DNA from: Glycine soja
Lineage: Eukaryota; Streptophyta; Magnoliopsida; Fabales; Fabaceae
Direction of reading: 5' to 3'
Assembly: GCF_004193775.1 (NCBI RefSeq)
Contig: NC_041019.1
Location: forward strand, 12,262,204 to 12,326,203
Length of the DNA: 64,000 bases
Numbering within the stretch: the stretch's first letter is position 1; each line of letters starts with the position of its first letter. A program made the position numbers and the translations under genes. Under the pieces are notes generated by a model. That model searched no databases. It was not told the origin of the DNA and was given only the letters and a program-made list of their open reading frames with translations. Positions 48,141 to 59,215 of this stretch are shown here, piece after piece.

Positions 48141-51059
48141 GCCAACTGAAGAACGAACAATGAGGTTAAAAATTCACCATGGTGGGATCTTCATTTATCA
48201 GCCCTTTACTTTGTATATCAATGGTCAGATCGAAGAAGAATAATGGGGTTGGGATGTGGATACTATGTCCTATATTGACTTCAAGAAGCTAATTAACTCC
48301 CTCGGGTACAAATCATTCAAGTTCTTATGGTATAGGAACCCCAGGAAAGCATTGAGCAGAGGGTTGAAGCCACTTAATTCTGACTTTAACATTTTACAAT
48401 TGGCTGAAGTTGTTTTTGGCTTCGATGTGATTGATGTGTATATGAACCAGGGGGTGATTGACACATCCTCAAAAAAGTTGAATGATGTTGAGGATGACGA
48501 TGTTGTTGTAATTGATTGAGTGGAGGCTAAGGTTGAAGCTGTGGTGGAGGGTGAAGTTGAGGTTGAGGTGCAGGGTGACGAACAGACTTTGGTTGAGGTT
48601 CAGGTGGAGGCTGAGGTTCAAGTTGATGAACAAGGTTTGGTGGAGGCTGTAGGGGAGGCTGATGTTCAAGCTAAGATGGAGGTTGAAGTTCAGGTTCATG
48701 AACAGACTTTGGTGGAGGTTTAGGTGTAGGCTGAAGGGGAGGCTGATGTTCAAGGTGAGATGGAGGCTGAGGTTGAACATATGGTGGAGGGTGATGTGGA
48801 GGCTAAGGAGGAGGAGGAAGATGATAGCAGTGATTATAGTGAAGTTTCGGATAGTAACTTTGAAGAAAACTGAGATTGGACAAAATCCTTGGACCCTGAG
48901 ACATTTACACAGACTGGTCGACCCACATATCAGACTAGTGAAGCAGATTTGCATGGTCATAATACTTCAGCTGCAACAAATCCTGATTTTTTTTATGAAG
49001 ATGGACATTTTGATAAGTTAGATACTCTAAATGGAAGTGATGTTGAAGCTGATCCAAAAGTCAGATTTCCTTGGTTTAGGGTGCCTGAAAATGATGAAGA
49101 TGTAAAGTTTGAGGTAGGGCTATAATTCAAAAATAAAAAAGAAATTATAGAGGCTATCAAAACCTTTGGTATAGTCTCTAAGAAGAATCTGAAGGTAAAA
49201 AATGATAATAAGATAGTCATTGCAACCTGTAAAAAAAGGGTTGTCCATTCTACTTACGGATCAACAAGTCCATTCAAGCGACTTATTGGCAAGCAGTGAC
49301 ATTCAAAGATCAGCATTGTTACTTTAGAACTGCCAGAAACAACCAGGCTACACCTGAATGGGTGACAAAAAGGTTGATGTCTTTATTAATGCACATTCCT
49401 GATATGAAGCTAAAAACATTAATTGCTTATGGTGAATAAAAATGGGGAATCAGGTTGACTATGGATCAAGCATATAAAGCAAAAGGCAATGGAAGAAATT
49501 GAAGGTGCAACCAGAGATCAGTATAAGCACCTGAGAAGTTATGCTGCTAAGATACTAGACAAAAACAAAAACAACACAGTCAAATTAAAATGTGACTTAA
49601 CTCCTCATGGTCTTGTGTTTGAACGTATTTATGTATGCCTTGAGGTTTGTAAGGCTGCATTTGCAACCACTTGCAGACATTTGATAGGATTGGATGGTTG
49701 CTTTATGAAAGGAGAATTTGGTGGCCAATTGTTGTTTGCAGTAGGTAAAGATGGAAACAATCAAATGCTGTTGTGGAATCTGAAAATTATTCTTCTTGGA
49801 AGTGGTTTGTTGATCTTTTGCTAGCTTATTTAAATGGTATTCAGGAAGGATGTTGGGCATTCATTTCTTACCAACAAAAGGTAAAATTAAATTTGATACT
49901 ATTATTTTAACCTACAAGAGTCTTGTATCGTTGCATTTCTACTATTATTTAATTTTTTCACTGTTATTTGTAGGGGTTGGTTGAGGTAATCAAGGAGCTT
50001 GGACATAATGTAGAACATGAGTTGTCTAGGAAACATTTATATGGTAATTGGAGAAAGAAGTACCCCGGAGCACATATGAAAGAATTAATGTGGATGGCAG
50101 ATCGAGCAACTATTGTCCCTGATTGGGAAATAACTATGAATCAGATTAAGACATATGATGCAAATGCATGGTAGGATTTGGATAAGTTAAACCCTGGTGC
50201 TTGGACAAGATCTGCTTTTAAACTAAACACCAAGTGTGATTTGCAAGTCAACAACATGTGGGAGGCATTCAACAAGGCAATTATAGAGTACAGAGACAAG
50301 CCAATTATCAGTTTGTTAGAAGGAATCTGATTTTACATTAGTTCCATAATTGTCAAGTTAAGGACTATCATGATGAGGTACGAGGGTACTATCTGTCCCA
50401 AAATTAAACAGATCATTAAAAAAACAAGAAAGCTTGTGAAGCATGGCGCCCACATTGGTCTGGTGATGTTGATTTATCTTTGTTTGCGGCATCAAATGGC
50501 ATAGAAAAGTTTTTGGTTAGTCTAAAAGAACATACATGTTCTTGTAAAAAGTAGGAGTTAACTAGAATTCCTTGCCCTCATTCAATGGCATGCAAGTGGC
50601 TCAATGGTGTCAAACCTGAAGTCAGTGTCATTTCTTATTACAGTTGTTGTTTTCTGTTATTGTTATGTTGTTTTTGGATTGTATGTGGTAGTTGTTTTAA
50701 ATTGAAACTGTTTCGATTGCATTTGACAAGAAATATACTTTCTTGTCAACATATTCATTTATTGTGTTTCCATGTAATGGACCAAACTTGTGGCCTCTTT
50801 TACAAAGATCAGTCATGCTTTCACCAATGATGAGGATGGCACTTGGAAGACAAAAAAAACAAGAAACAAGAGTAATGATGAGCCTAAGACCAACTTCAAG
50901 CTACCAAGACAGTCAAAATCAGTCGTTTATAAAAAATGTGGGAAAGTTGGCCACTACAAAAGGACATGTAAAGGCAAGACAACTATTGCTAGGAACATTC
51001 CAAAAGGGGGGAATAATGTAAATATTACTTTCAACCTATATTTAAAGTGTGTCGAATGA
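48141..51059 (+). pseudogene. MuDR-like transposase, broken
   Basis: From 48,161 the frame reads MRLKIHHGGIFIYQPFTLYI, then a TAA in place of the usual run into WGWDVDTMSYIDFKKLI, the PB1-like N-terminus of many plant MULE transposases. An acidic Val/Glu/Gln-rich repeat follows (48,520-48,800), then KVRFPWFRVPENDEDVKFE and the KNKKEIIEAIKTFGI start of the DNA-binding part. 49,489-49,824 gives HLIGLDGCFMKGEFGGQLLF, the first catalytic aspartate block, and 49,977-50,174 continues (ELSRKHLYGNWRKKYPG). 50,200-50,330 gives WTRSAFKLNTKCDLQVNNMW, and 50,930-50,975 a zinc knuckle with its first cysteine changed to tyrosine/lysine context (KKCGKVGHYKRTC). At least ten stops or frameshifts are present, and the SWIM finger is only faintly visible at ~50,540. 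Confidence 0.8.
48520..48800 (+). repeat. Coding minisatellite in the transposase linker
   Basis: Imperfect repeats mixing GAGGCTGAGGTTCA, GTTGAGGTTCAGGT and GATGAACAGACTTTGGT. They encode alternating Val/Glu/Gln residues (EVQVEAEVQVDEQ). Three copies of GAACAGACTTTGGT-type sequence lie about 60-130 bases apart. Confidence 0.75.
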
Positions 51060-51334
51060 GTTTAATCATTTTTACAATATTTGCTTTCAATTTTAACAAA
51101 AATTGAAGACAAAATCAGCCTCTACCTCCAATGTTGTATCAAAGAAACAGAAAAATGTTTCATGTACAAATGGGACCACAATTGTAGGAATTGAAGGAGG
51201 TGAAAGTACCAATCTAACACAAGAATCAAGAATTAATTAATGGAGTCGGCATGGAGGATTGAAGCACAATTGGATTATCTGTTAAAGTTTTTTGGATGTT
51301 GAAGTTAAATGTTGTGGCTCTATTTTTTGCTAGT

Positions 51335-51460
51335 TCAAGTTACTGTTTAATGTGGCTATGTAATGCACTCTTTATCTAATTATCTTTTCTTGCTATGATT
51401 AAGCTATTGTTTAATGAGGCCATGTAATGCACTCTTATGTAATTATGTTTTGTTATTATG
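51335..51460. repeat. Tandem duplication of ~75 bp
   Basis: Two copies share GTTTAATG(T/A)GGC(T/C)ATG and TAATGCACTCTT. They lie in the 3' flank of the MULE pseudogene. Confidence 0.7.
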
Positions 51461-51971
51461 TTCAAGTTCCTCTTTATTGTTCATTGTCATATTTGTGCTA
51501 TGGTGATATTGTGATCTAGTCTAATTAGATGCACATATTTTTGGTGTAGTTTCTAGCCCATTGACCATGAAGCATGGTTACAACTAATAAGTAATCATTT
51601 CTAAGACGAGCTCAAATTTTGATTTTTGAGAAACAAGGTTCAACAGCTTGCACTAAAATACCCTTTTAGGGATAGTGATATGTCGTTGTTAATAAAGTTG
51701 TACAAGTAGAATTTTGGAAAATAGCTTGTGTTTGTATGGTTGTCCACTACTTGCATGATAGTTTGGTGTCTTTTTTCAATCAACCTTACCTACCTGAATG
51801 TGGAAATAATTGCAAACACGCCACTAATAAGATCTTCAAGATTAATTCGCTAATGATTGATCATTAGTGTGAAAACATATTTTGTGTGGGAGAATTAAAC
51901 ATTTACAAGCCATGAATGGAACATTTATTTTGTGGAATCTATGTAAACACCAGGTGTCTTCCAATAAATAT

Positions 51972-52215
51972 TCATTACGCTACTACAAAAAGCAGTTTTA
52001 ACATCGGTTTTGGACAAAACCGATGTTAAGTTAAACGTGGTGGCATATTTGTAAATAAAATATCATTCTTAACATCGGTTTTCCAAAAAACCGATGTTAA
52101 TGCATACAAGTTAACATCGATTTTTTGGAAAACTGATGTTAACATATCATGCGTTAACATCGGTTTTTCAAAAACCGATGTTAACATCATTAGTTAACAT
52201 CGGTTTTTGAAAAAT
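51972..52215. mobile_element. CACTA-type end with hairpin subterminal repeats
   Basis: Starts GCTACTACAAAAAGCAG, a variant of the CACTACAAGAAAA terminus. It is followed by five blocks in which TTAACATCGGTTTT is paired with AAAACCGATGTTAA across a short loop (52,000-52,028; 52,070-52,100; 52,110-52,141; 52,153-52,184; 52,194-52,215 half). Such repeats mark the subterminal binding region of legume CACTA elements. No right end or transposase follows, so this is a stump. Confidence 0.7.
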
Positions 52216-54230
52216 CATATATTGCGTTATTAATTATATTTAATTAAAAAAATATAATAATTAATAAACAATAATAAATTCAAAAGGTAAACATTTAAAA
52301 ATTAAACTAAATTTTTAAAATGAATTTCGTAATTTTAATTTTATTATTTCATGATTATCATTTAAATATAACATACATTTATATAAATTATTTGATATTA
52401 GTTAATTTGAAAATAAAAAAAAAACTATTTTTAATAATAGAGTTTAACTTTTATAGAATTTTTATAGAATGTTGGTAAAAACAATTATATCGTAAAAAAA
52501 TTAAAATTTATTACTAATATATTTTTATTTAATTATTATAAAAATAAAAGAAATTATTCATAAAAAGGTAAATGAAGAATATTGTTTAAAAATTCTATGA
52601 AATCCTACTATATTTATATTATCGTATTATCTTTAAATTAAAAATAAATTAAAATATTTGTATACATTAATTTGATTTATTGAAAATATATGTTACAGTG
52701 GTTTAATTTAAATAATTATAGTTATCTCATATATTTGTTGGATTTAAAAACATGATATTTTCATTATTTTTAAACAAATTTTTCAGAACAAAAATAAAAA
52801 TATTTTCATGAGACACGAAAATTATGTTTTAAGTCTTTAAATTTAGAGTTAATTATAATCCACATGTAATTTATTTTTATTACATTTGTCATTTTTTTAT
52901 TATTTTTAACCTCATTTGTTAATTATGTGAATTTTTTGTTAATAAATTTAATAAAAAAAATATTTAGGAAAGAAGAAACAAAGAAAAAGAATTATATTTA
53001 AATAGTGATGATTTTTTTTTTGTCAAAATTTATTTTAATACTCAATTAAATATATTTTAATACTCATTTAGGAAAGAAGAAACAAAGAAAAAACATTTCG
53101 GATTAATTATTTTCAGTCTATTTTTTTGAAATTCTAATTTTAATATTTGAACAAATATTTGGTTTGTCAAAGTCTTCAAACTTTTCTTTATCTTTAGATT
53201 TTGCCGTCAACTTTATTTGTTTGGCAAAATGATGTTATGATAAACATTGAGACTATCACATGTTATTTTTAATTATTTATGAGGTCTATTTCTCTAATAT
53301 TTAAAATTATTTTTCAATAAATAATTTCAACTAGACCCATTATTTAAGAAACTCACAATTGTATGTTATTAGAGAACATAATAATTTGCTTAAAAAAAAG
53401 AAAGAACATAATAGTAAAAGATTTTAAGTGTAGCATAATGTGTATGATCCATTCAAAAATTACTTCAACAACTCAATAAGCAAGCAATTCAACACAGTAG
53501 ATGTTCTTAGGTCATTTTGCATTAAATAAAAAAATATATATTAAAATTTATTATTAACTTGTGTTAAAAATAAAAATCTCTAAACATGAATTATATCAAC
53601 CAAAAATCTCTAAACATAAATTATATCACCCAAAGAGAACTAGCCAAGAGGTAATAATCATTTCTTTCATTTTCTTATTCATTTTGCTTATTCATAAGCT
53701 TCCTTTTAAAATTTTGTTTCTCGACTGAGTTTCATTCATTTTTTTCCCACTTTTTATAATTTCTTGGAGCTAGGATGGATCTGTTGCTTAAAAACAATTA
53801 TTTAAGTTCCTGAGTTATGGTGAATTGGTGATAACTCATTTTTTTTTAAGAGTTGCAAGGGTGTGAAGGAAAAAAAATAGAAAGAAAGAAAATATAAATA
53901 ATAATTTATTTTTAAATAATGGAAAAATAAAGAAAAAAAGTTAGTAATAATTTGAAAAAAATATATTTTTAATTCAAACTTTTTATTTAAATATTTTTAA
54001 TTCAAATTATTTTTAATGCTATACAGCCTGGAATAGTCCTCAGTCAAAAAAAATATCCCACACGAAATTCTATGCATCTTTAAATATTTGGATGCTTTTC
54101 ATTAGAATTTGATTTGGATAAGTTATAAAATTAACTCTAAATTTTACCTATAAGCAACTCGTACAGGAAAAAAAAAAAGAAACATAGTCAAAAGTGAATT
54201 TCAAAATTGGAGGCTACTATAATTGAGATT
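52216..54230. other. AT-rich intergenic DNA
   Basis: Very AT-rich, with a short direct repeat AGGAAAGAAGAAACAAAGAA at ~52,967 and ~53,068. No gene recognised. Confidence 0.6.
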
Positions 54231-54329
54231 GAGTGGAGCGTTGCGTGTCCAGTGGACGCGCTGTTTTGCATGAAGAGCATAGTTGTGGCAAATTTACTGT
54301 AGGGGGTTGCTTTTGAAAACTATTTACGG

Positions 54330-54605
54330 AAGAGGGTTTCTTTTAAAAAAAAATTACGAGGGGGGTCACTTCTGGACGTGGGTGCCGCCATTGACACTGG
54401 CGGGAAGCTTGAACCGCCAGTGGCAATGGCGGGATAGGGGGTGCCGCTATTGGCATTTGCGGGACAGGCTGACTAGGAGAGAGGGGGTACCGCCAACAGC
54501 AATGGCGGGATAGGCTGAGTAGGACAGAGGCGAGGGTACCGCCATTCCTCCTGGCAGGACATGGCTACGGTTCACATGGCGGGATAGGCTTCTGATGATG
54601 GGACT
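54330..54605. repeat. GC-rich palindromic minisatellite
   Basis: In an AT-rich setting, CCGCCATTG / CAATGGCGG half-sites recur: GCCGCCATTGACACTGGCGG, AACCGCCAGTGGCAATGGCGG-type and GTACCGCCAACAGCAATGG. GGCGGGATAGGCTGA-type tails lie between them. Each unit of roughly 50-60 bases contains a hairpin. Two further units are degenerate. This is probably a subterminal or leader feature of the MULE. Confidence 0.75.
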
Positions 54606-54757
54606 GAAGCATGGAAGCGTGATGGCTGAAGCCTGCACCTAGGGTTCACATGTTATCTCTGAAATTTTTTTTTGATGCTAGGGCTAGAGTTCTACTTCAC
54701 ATGCATGCACCCAGTTGTTGCTTTAGAGGAGACTAGGGCACTGTATTGCATAGGAAA

Positions 54758-54835
54758 TTAGAAATCACAGAGCTAGGCATGTAAGGCAGGCATCAGAAAT
54801 CACAGAGCTAGGCATGTAAGGCAGGCATGTAGGAG
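54758..54835. repeat. 36-bp tandem duplication
   Basis: Two adjacent copies containing AGAAATCACAGAGCTAGGCA, identical apart from the end. Confidence 0.9.
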
Positions 54836-54894
54836 GTGACTTCCATACAGACTTACTTTAATAATGGTGTGTAAATTTACGTTGTAGATAGCTT

Positions 54895-55025
54895 TTTGCT
54901 TTCTTTAAATAGAGCAAACTTGCAATCACCACACACTCAACACTTGCAGAAATTTGAGACTGAAGAGAGTATTGTGAAAGAGGAAGAAAGAGTTTCTTTG
55001 AAGTTTGATTCTATAGTAAGGATGT
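54895..55025 (+). promoter_or_regulatory. Probable promoter and leader of the MULE transposase
   Basis: TTTAAATAGAG at 54,905-54,915 is a weak TATA box. It is followed by CA-rich sequence and a purine-rich stretch (GAAGAGAGTATTGTGAAAGA). It lies in the right place for the transposase transcript start, but no first coding exon is visible between here and 56,368. Inference. Confidence 0.35.
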
Positions 55026-56367
55026 TTTATATTTATTTAAATAAAGTTTTCTTTCATTTTGTTTATTTATCATGTAAAAATTATTTATTTTGAAGTAACA
55101 AATATTATGGTTAGAATGAAATTTGAAACTCAAATTTAAGTGTATTAATTTTGTAAATTACATTTTAAATTTAAAAATTATTAGTAGTAATTATTTGTAA
55201 GCCTTTTTGTTAATGGTTTTTGCGTCTGAAGTATTATTTGACATATAATTTAATTTAAGACAAAAAATAATTGCATGCTATTTCTTAAGTATTTTGTGGT
55301 TTGTTCTGAGTACGAAGTTTCATTTTACTTGTAATAAAATTTAGTATAAGTTAACAAAAAGAAATTGTAATTTTAATTATAAAAACAATAAGAAAAATAT
55401 TACCAATTTTAAAAGTCTCGTTATTTAAATTTACTAACATAAAAACTAGCATGGGAATAACAATTTTTCGTTACTATATTTATTAGTAATTTATTGATTT
55501 TTAATAATCTTAAAAGAAGTTTACTTGGATTTTTAGATTATTTTATACTTTATGGTAACTAAGAAAAATATTGAGACTGCAAACTAGCACTAGATCAGGT
55601 CTAATACTTCTCCAGTTTTCGAAAAATAATAGGTGAATATTTTATCTCTCCAAGCAATCACTAGTCCAGAAAATTAAAAAATATAGTTGAATTAATTCTT
55701 TAACACTCACTAATTTTGTATCTCTTTGTTTTTATCACATATATCATATTAGTTATTATACTTGAATTGTATATATTTCTTTTATCTCCTTGTCTCACTA
55801 AGTTTCAAATTAGTTGTTCATCGAGTATTTTTTGTGCCTTACATATACGTGCATGTAGTTTAATTAATTAACCATTGAGAGTATTTAGTGGAGATGGAGA
55901 GCAATTACGCCTTATTTGTCTCTCCTCCACTCCTATATATAGACAGTATACTTTCCTACTAATTTTCTCATATGTATATATATGATATATCCTTCATTAC
56001 CGAATCTCATTTGAGTTAAGTAAGTTGTTCTAGTTAATTAGTACTGAAAAACGGCTTCGAAGATACAAATATTGGGGCGCCTAGGCGTGTTGGCCATGTT
56101 CCGTCTAAATTTTTTTTAAGTGTAATCCTTTCATTTATAACCCTTCCATTTTGTGTTTGTCTGGAATTTTTTTGAAGTTGAGGAATTTTCCATAAATTAT
56201 TTAATTAGAGTAATATTTTTTAAAATAAAGTATGAATGTGTAGTAAAAAGGTCATTTAGATTAAACGTGGAATTAGTTTCAATGCTTTGAAAAAAAAATT
56301 GGAAATAAGGTAAAGTTAGAAAATAATGAAATTATTTATACTATAAGTTGTAGATTTTTAGTTTCAG
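55026..56367. other. AT-rich sequence before the transposase exons
   Basis: May be a long intron or the site of a deletion that removed the first coding exon. No open frame or domain found. Confidence 0.4.
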
Positions 56368-58944
56368 GAAAATATGTTGCGTTGCAAATTTGTGATGACG
56401 AAGATGTTGAAACTATGATCGAAAGTTTTCAACAACAACAACAAATGTCAGTTCTAGAATTGTACGTAGAAAAGGATGTTGCTGGTGGTTCGATGTTTCA
56501 TGCTGCAAATTTCGTTACGTCATGTTGACGTAATGTATCTCATCATGAGTCGGAACTGCCAAGAAATATAAGCAATTTACATGATGATGATGATGATGAT
56601 GATTATCTTGCATCTAACTCATACGTTGAAGAGTCTTTCGATGAAGATGATAGTGATGATGGAATATCTGATACAGACAATGAAGTCACTGACATCGTTG
56701 AACCAGTTTCAATTGTTCACCCAACCAAAGGTAAATGTTTGTAAAATACAAAATTAGTTGAATACATCTATCTTTTTATGAGAATTGTATTTAATAGTAA
56801 CTAAATAGGAGTAGTTTGTTGACGTGATTTTTTTAAAAAATTATTAGGTGTACCACAAATTCAAAATCCATTTTGGAATGATGCTATGCATTATAACAAT
56901 ATCAATTGGAGTCATCCGGACGAGGAGGACATTTGTGGTCTGGACATGCCAACGACTTTTAATGTTGGACAAGAATTATATGTTGGCATGGATTTTGACA
57001 GTAAAGATGCGGTCAAAAATGCACTGAAACAATATGTGATGAAGGTGCATCAAACTTTTAAGGTTGTTGAAACGAAATCACACAAATATATCGTTTGTTG
57101 CCCCAACAACACCGAAGAGTCTCCTTGCCCTTTTTATATGAGGGCAATTTTATCCAAAAAAACTTATGCATGGAAAGTGACACAATGGGGTGGACCGCAC
57201 ACATGTCTAAATATGACTATGACACAAGACCATGAGAAGCTTGATTCAAATTTAATTGCGACTTGCGTAGTAGGTACGTTTTTTATGTTCATATTATCCT
57301 ACTTTTGTGTTATTTGTTATTTTAATTTGTAATTTTATTTTATTATTTGAATTACAGGCATGATCAGAGAAGATCCATCAATAAAAATTTCTTTGATTCA
57401 AGAAAGGATAAATAGTGAATTTTCCTATAAGGTTTCATACAGAAAAGCATGGATGGCCAAACAAAAGGCGATTGCAATTGAATATGGCGATTGGGAAGAG
57501 TCGTATGCGAAACTCTCGTCATGGCTAACACACATGCAAAATCATTCTCCTGGCTCTTACTTTCAAATACTACATGACGATTTTATTGTTGGTAATAGGG
57601 TCAGTCGCAAACATCGTCAGTTTCATAGAGTATTTTGGACATTTGGTCAATGCAAAGAGGCTTTTAAGTACTGTAAGCCAATCATACAAGTTGACGGCAC
57701 ACATTTATACGGCAAATACCGTGGGACCCTGTTAATGGCCACATTGCAAGATGGAAATGGTGGTGTTCTTCCTCTAGCATTCGTCGTGGTCAAAGGCGAG
57801 ACACTAACAGCATGGTCATGGTTTTTGGCCCACTTGCGTGAACACGTCACAGATAAGAATGAAATTTGTCTAATATCTGATCGTCACGCGAGTATAAAGT
57901 CTGTTGTCGCTAACGAAGCACTTGGTTGGCAACCTTTCCACGGTTATCATGTGTACTGCGTCCGACACATAGCCAGCAAATTCAACAACGCGAAACAAAA
58001 AGAGATGTTCAAGAAATTGGGTAAGGTTTATTTCATACATTAATTTAATTTGAGTTTGATGTCTACGTACAACTTTTGATGATAACAAATTTGATGCAGC
58101 GTACACTCCTTGCAAGCATGTGTTTGATCAAAACTTAGAAAAATTTCGTCAATTGAGTCCAGCCATAGCAAGATGGATTGATCGCATTTCAAAGGAAAAA
58201 TGGAGCATGGCTTACGATACATCTGGACGACAATATGGTCACATGACAACCAACCTATCAGAATGTGTGAATAAGGTGTTGAAAGATTGTCGCAGCATTC
58301 CAATAACAGCGTTGGTCAAGTCAATATATAGTAGGTGCCGAAAGTACTTTGTTGATCGTGGTCGCCAAGCCCAAAGACAATTAAGAGAAGGCCAAGTTTA
58401 TTGTTCTAAGCTTGTTACAGAACTTAGGAAAAATCAAGAACAAGCTTGTTCGCACATCGTTCGCGTGTATGATATCCACTCGACAAGGTTTGAAGTAGAG
58501 GAGACCTTCAATCCTATAACGCAACGTGGCAGACAAAAATGGGCAGTTAACTTGAATGGCCATTATTGTCAATGCGGAAGGTATTCTGCGCTTCACTATC
58601 CATGTTCACACATTATTGCAGCTTGTGGTTACGTGAGCATGAACTACTACCAATATATAGATGTTGTTTACACCAATGAGCACATCTTAAAAGCATACTC
58701 CACACAGTGGTGGCCTCTTGGGAATGAAGCGGCAATTCCTCCTTCTGATGAGGCATGGACACTAATCCCTGACCCAACTACAATTCGTGCGAAAGGTCGG
58801 CCAAAATCAACAAGGATAAGGAATGAGATGGATTGGGTCGAACCATCTGACCATCGACAAAAATGTAGTAGATGTGGAGCTGAAGGGCACAATAGGCACC
58901 GATGTCCAATGCAATCTGACCATGGGAGTAATTCATTTAATTGA
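56368..58944 (+). CDS. MuDR-type (MULE) transposase, nearly intact
   Basis: Cuts and pastes the element in the nucleus. Exons 56,368-56,730, 56,848-57,273, 57,358-58,020 and 58,100-58,944 join in frame through GT/AG sites. The first listed exon begins in phase 1, so an upstream coding exon is expected but not found. It holds an acidic stretch with seven Asp codons in a row at ~56,582. Next come the MuDR DNA-binding domain (ELYVGMDFDSKDAVKNALKQ) and the MULE catalytic domain with acidic residues in VDGTHL (~57,691), SDRH (~57,877) and LSECVN (~58,262). A SWIM zinc finger (CQCGRYSALHYPCSHI, ~58,569) and a CCHC knuckle (CSRCGAEGHNRHRC, ~58,865) end the protein. All catalytic and zinc ligands are present. 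One defect is an in-frame TGA at 56,526-56,528 (VTSC-stop-RNVSHH) in the N-terminal part; translation from a later ATG could still give the catalytic part. Confidence 0.85.
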
Positions 58945-59215
58945 TTTATGTATGTTACATGACTGACTTGTATTGCTTTAGGTTTTGTTCAATGTATTTA
59001 CTTGTTGGTCTTCAATGAAATCGTCAGTTACTTTTTGTTGAATGTGTGCTTCTAATGAAATAAAATTACATTTAGAAGTTGAAATAAATGGAGTGGATCA
59101 ATCGAGGTTGAGTGACATTGGTGTTGATCGTTAGTTAGAAACGTTAGTGTCTAAGTATTTTGTCTACCTTAGTTTTTTTTAACTATCTACAATGACAAAC
59201 TATGGACTTAGTCAT
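58945..59215 (+). other. 3' untranslated region of the transposase
   Basis: Contains AATGTGTGCTTCTAATGAAA and TACATTTAGAAGTTGAAATA, then GAGTGACATTGGTGTTGATC. These blocks recur at 60,919-61,195 and partly at ~61,650, beyond the telomere-like array. Confidence 0.5.

Larger units (their letters stand above)
47381..51300 (+). mobile_element. Decayed Mutator-like element (MULE)
   Basis: It contains a broken MuDR-type transposase (48,150-51,059). The left part has GGCTTAATTATAAAAATAG followed by a poly-T stretch at 47,469-47,486, which may be its terminal region, but the inverted partner was not found, so both limits are approximate. 47,697-47,961 is probably untranslated leader rather than a gene. 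Confidence 0.55.

Noticed and set aside
54447..54638. Open frames in the GC-rich minisatellite
   Set aside because: GC-rich repeats open frames on both strands by chance; no domain.
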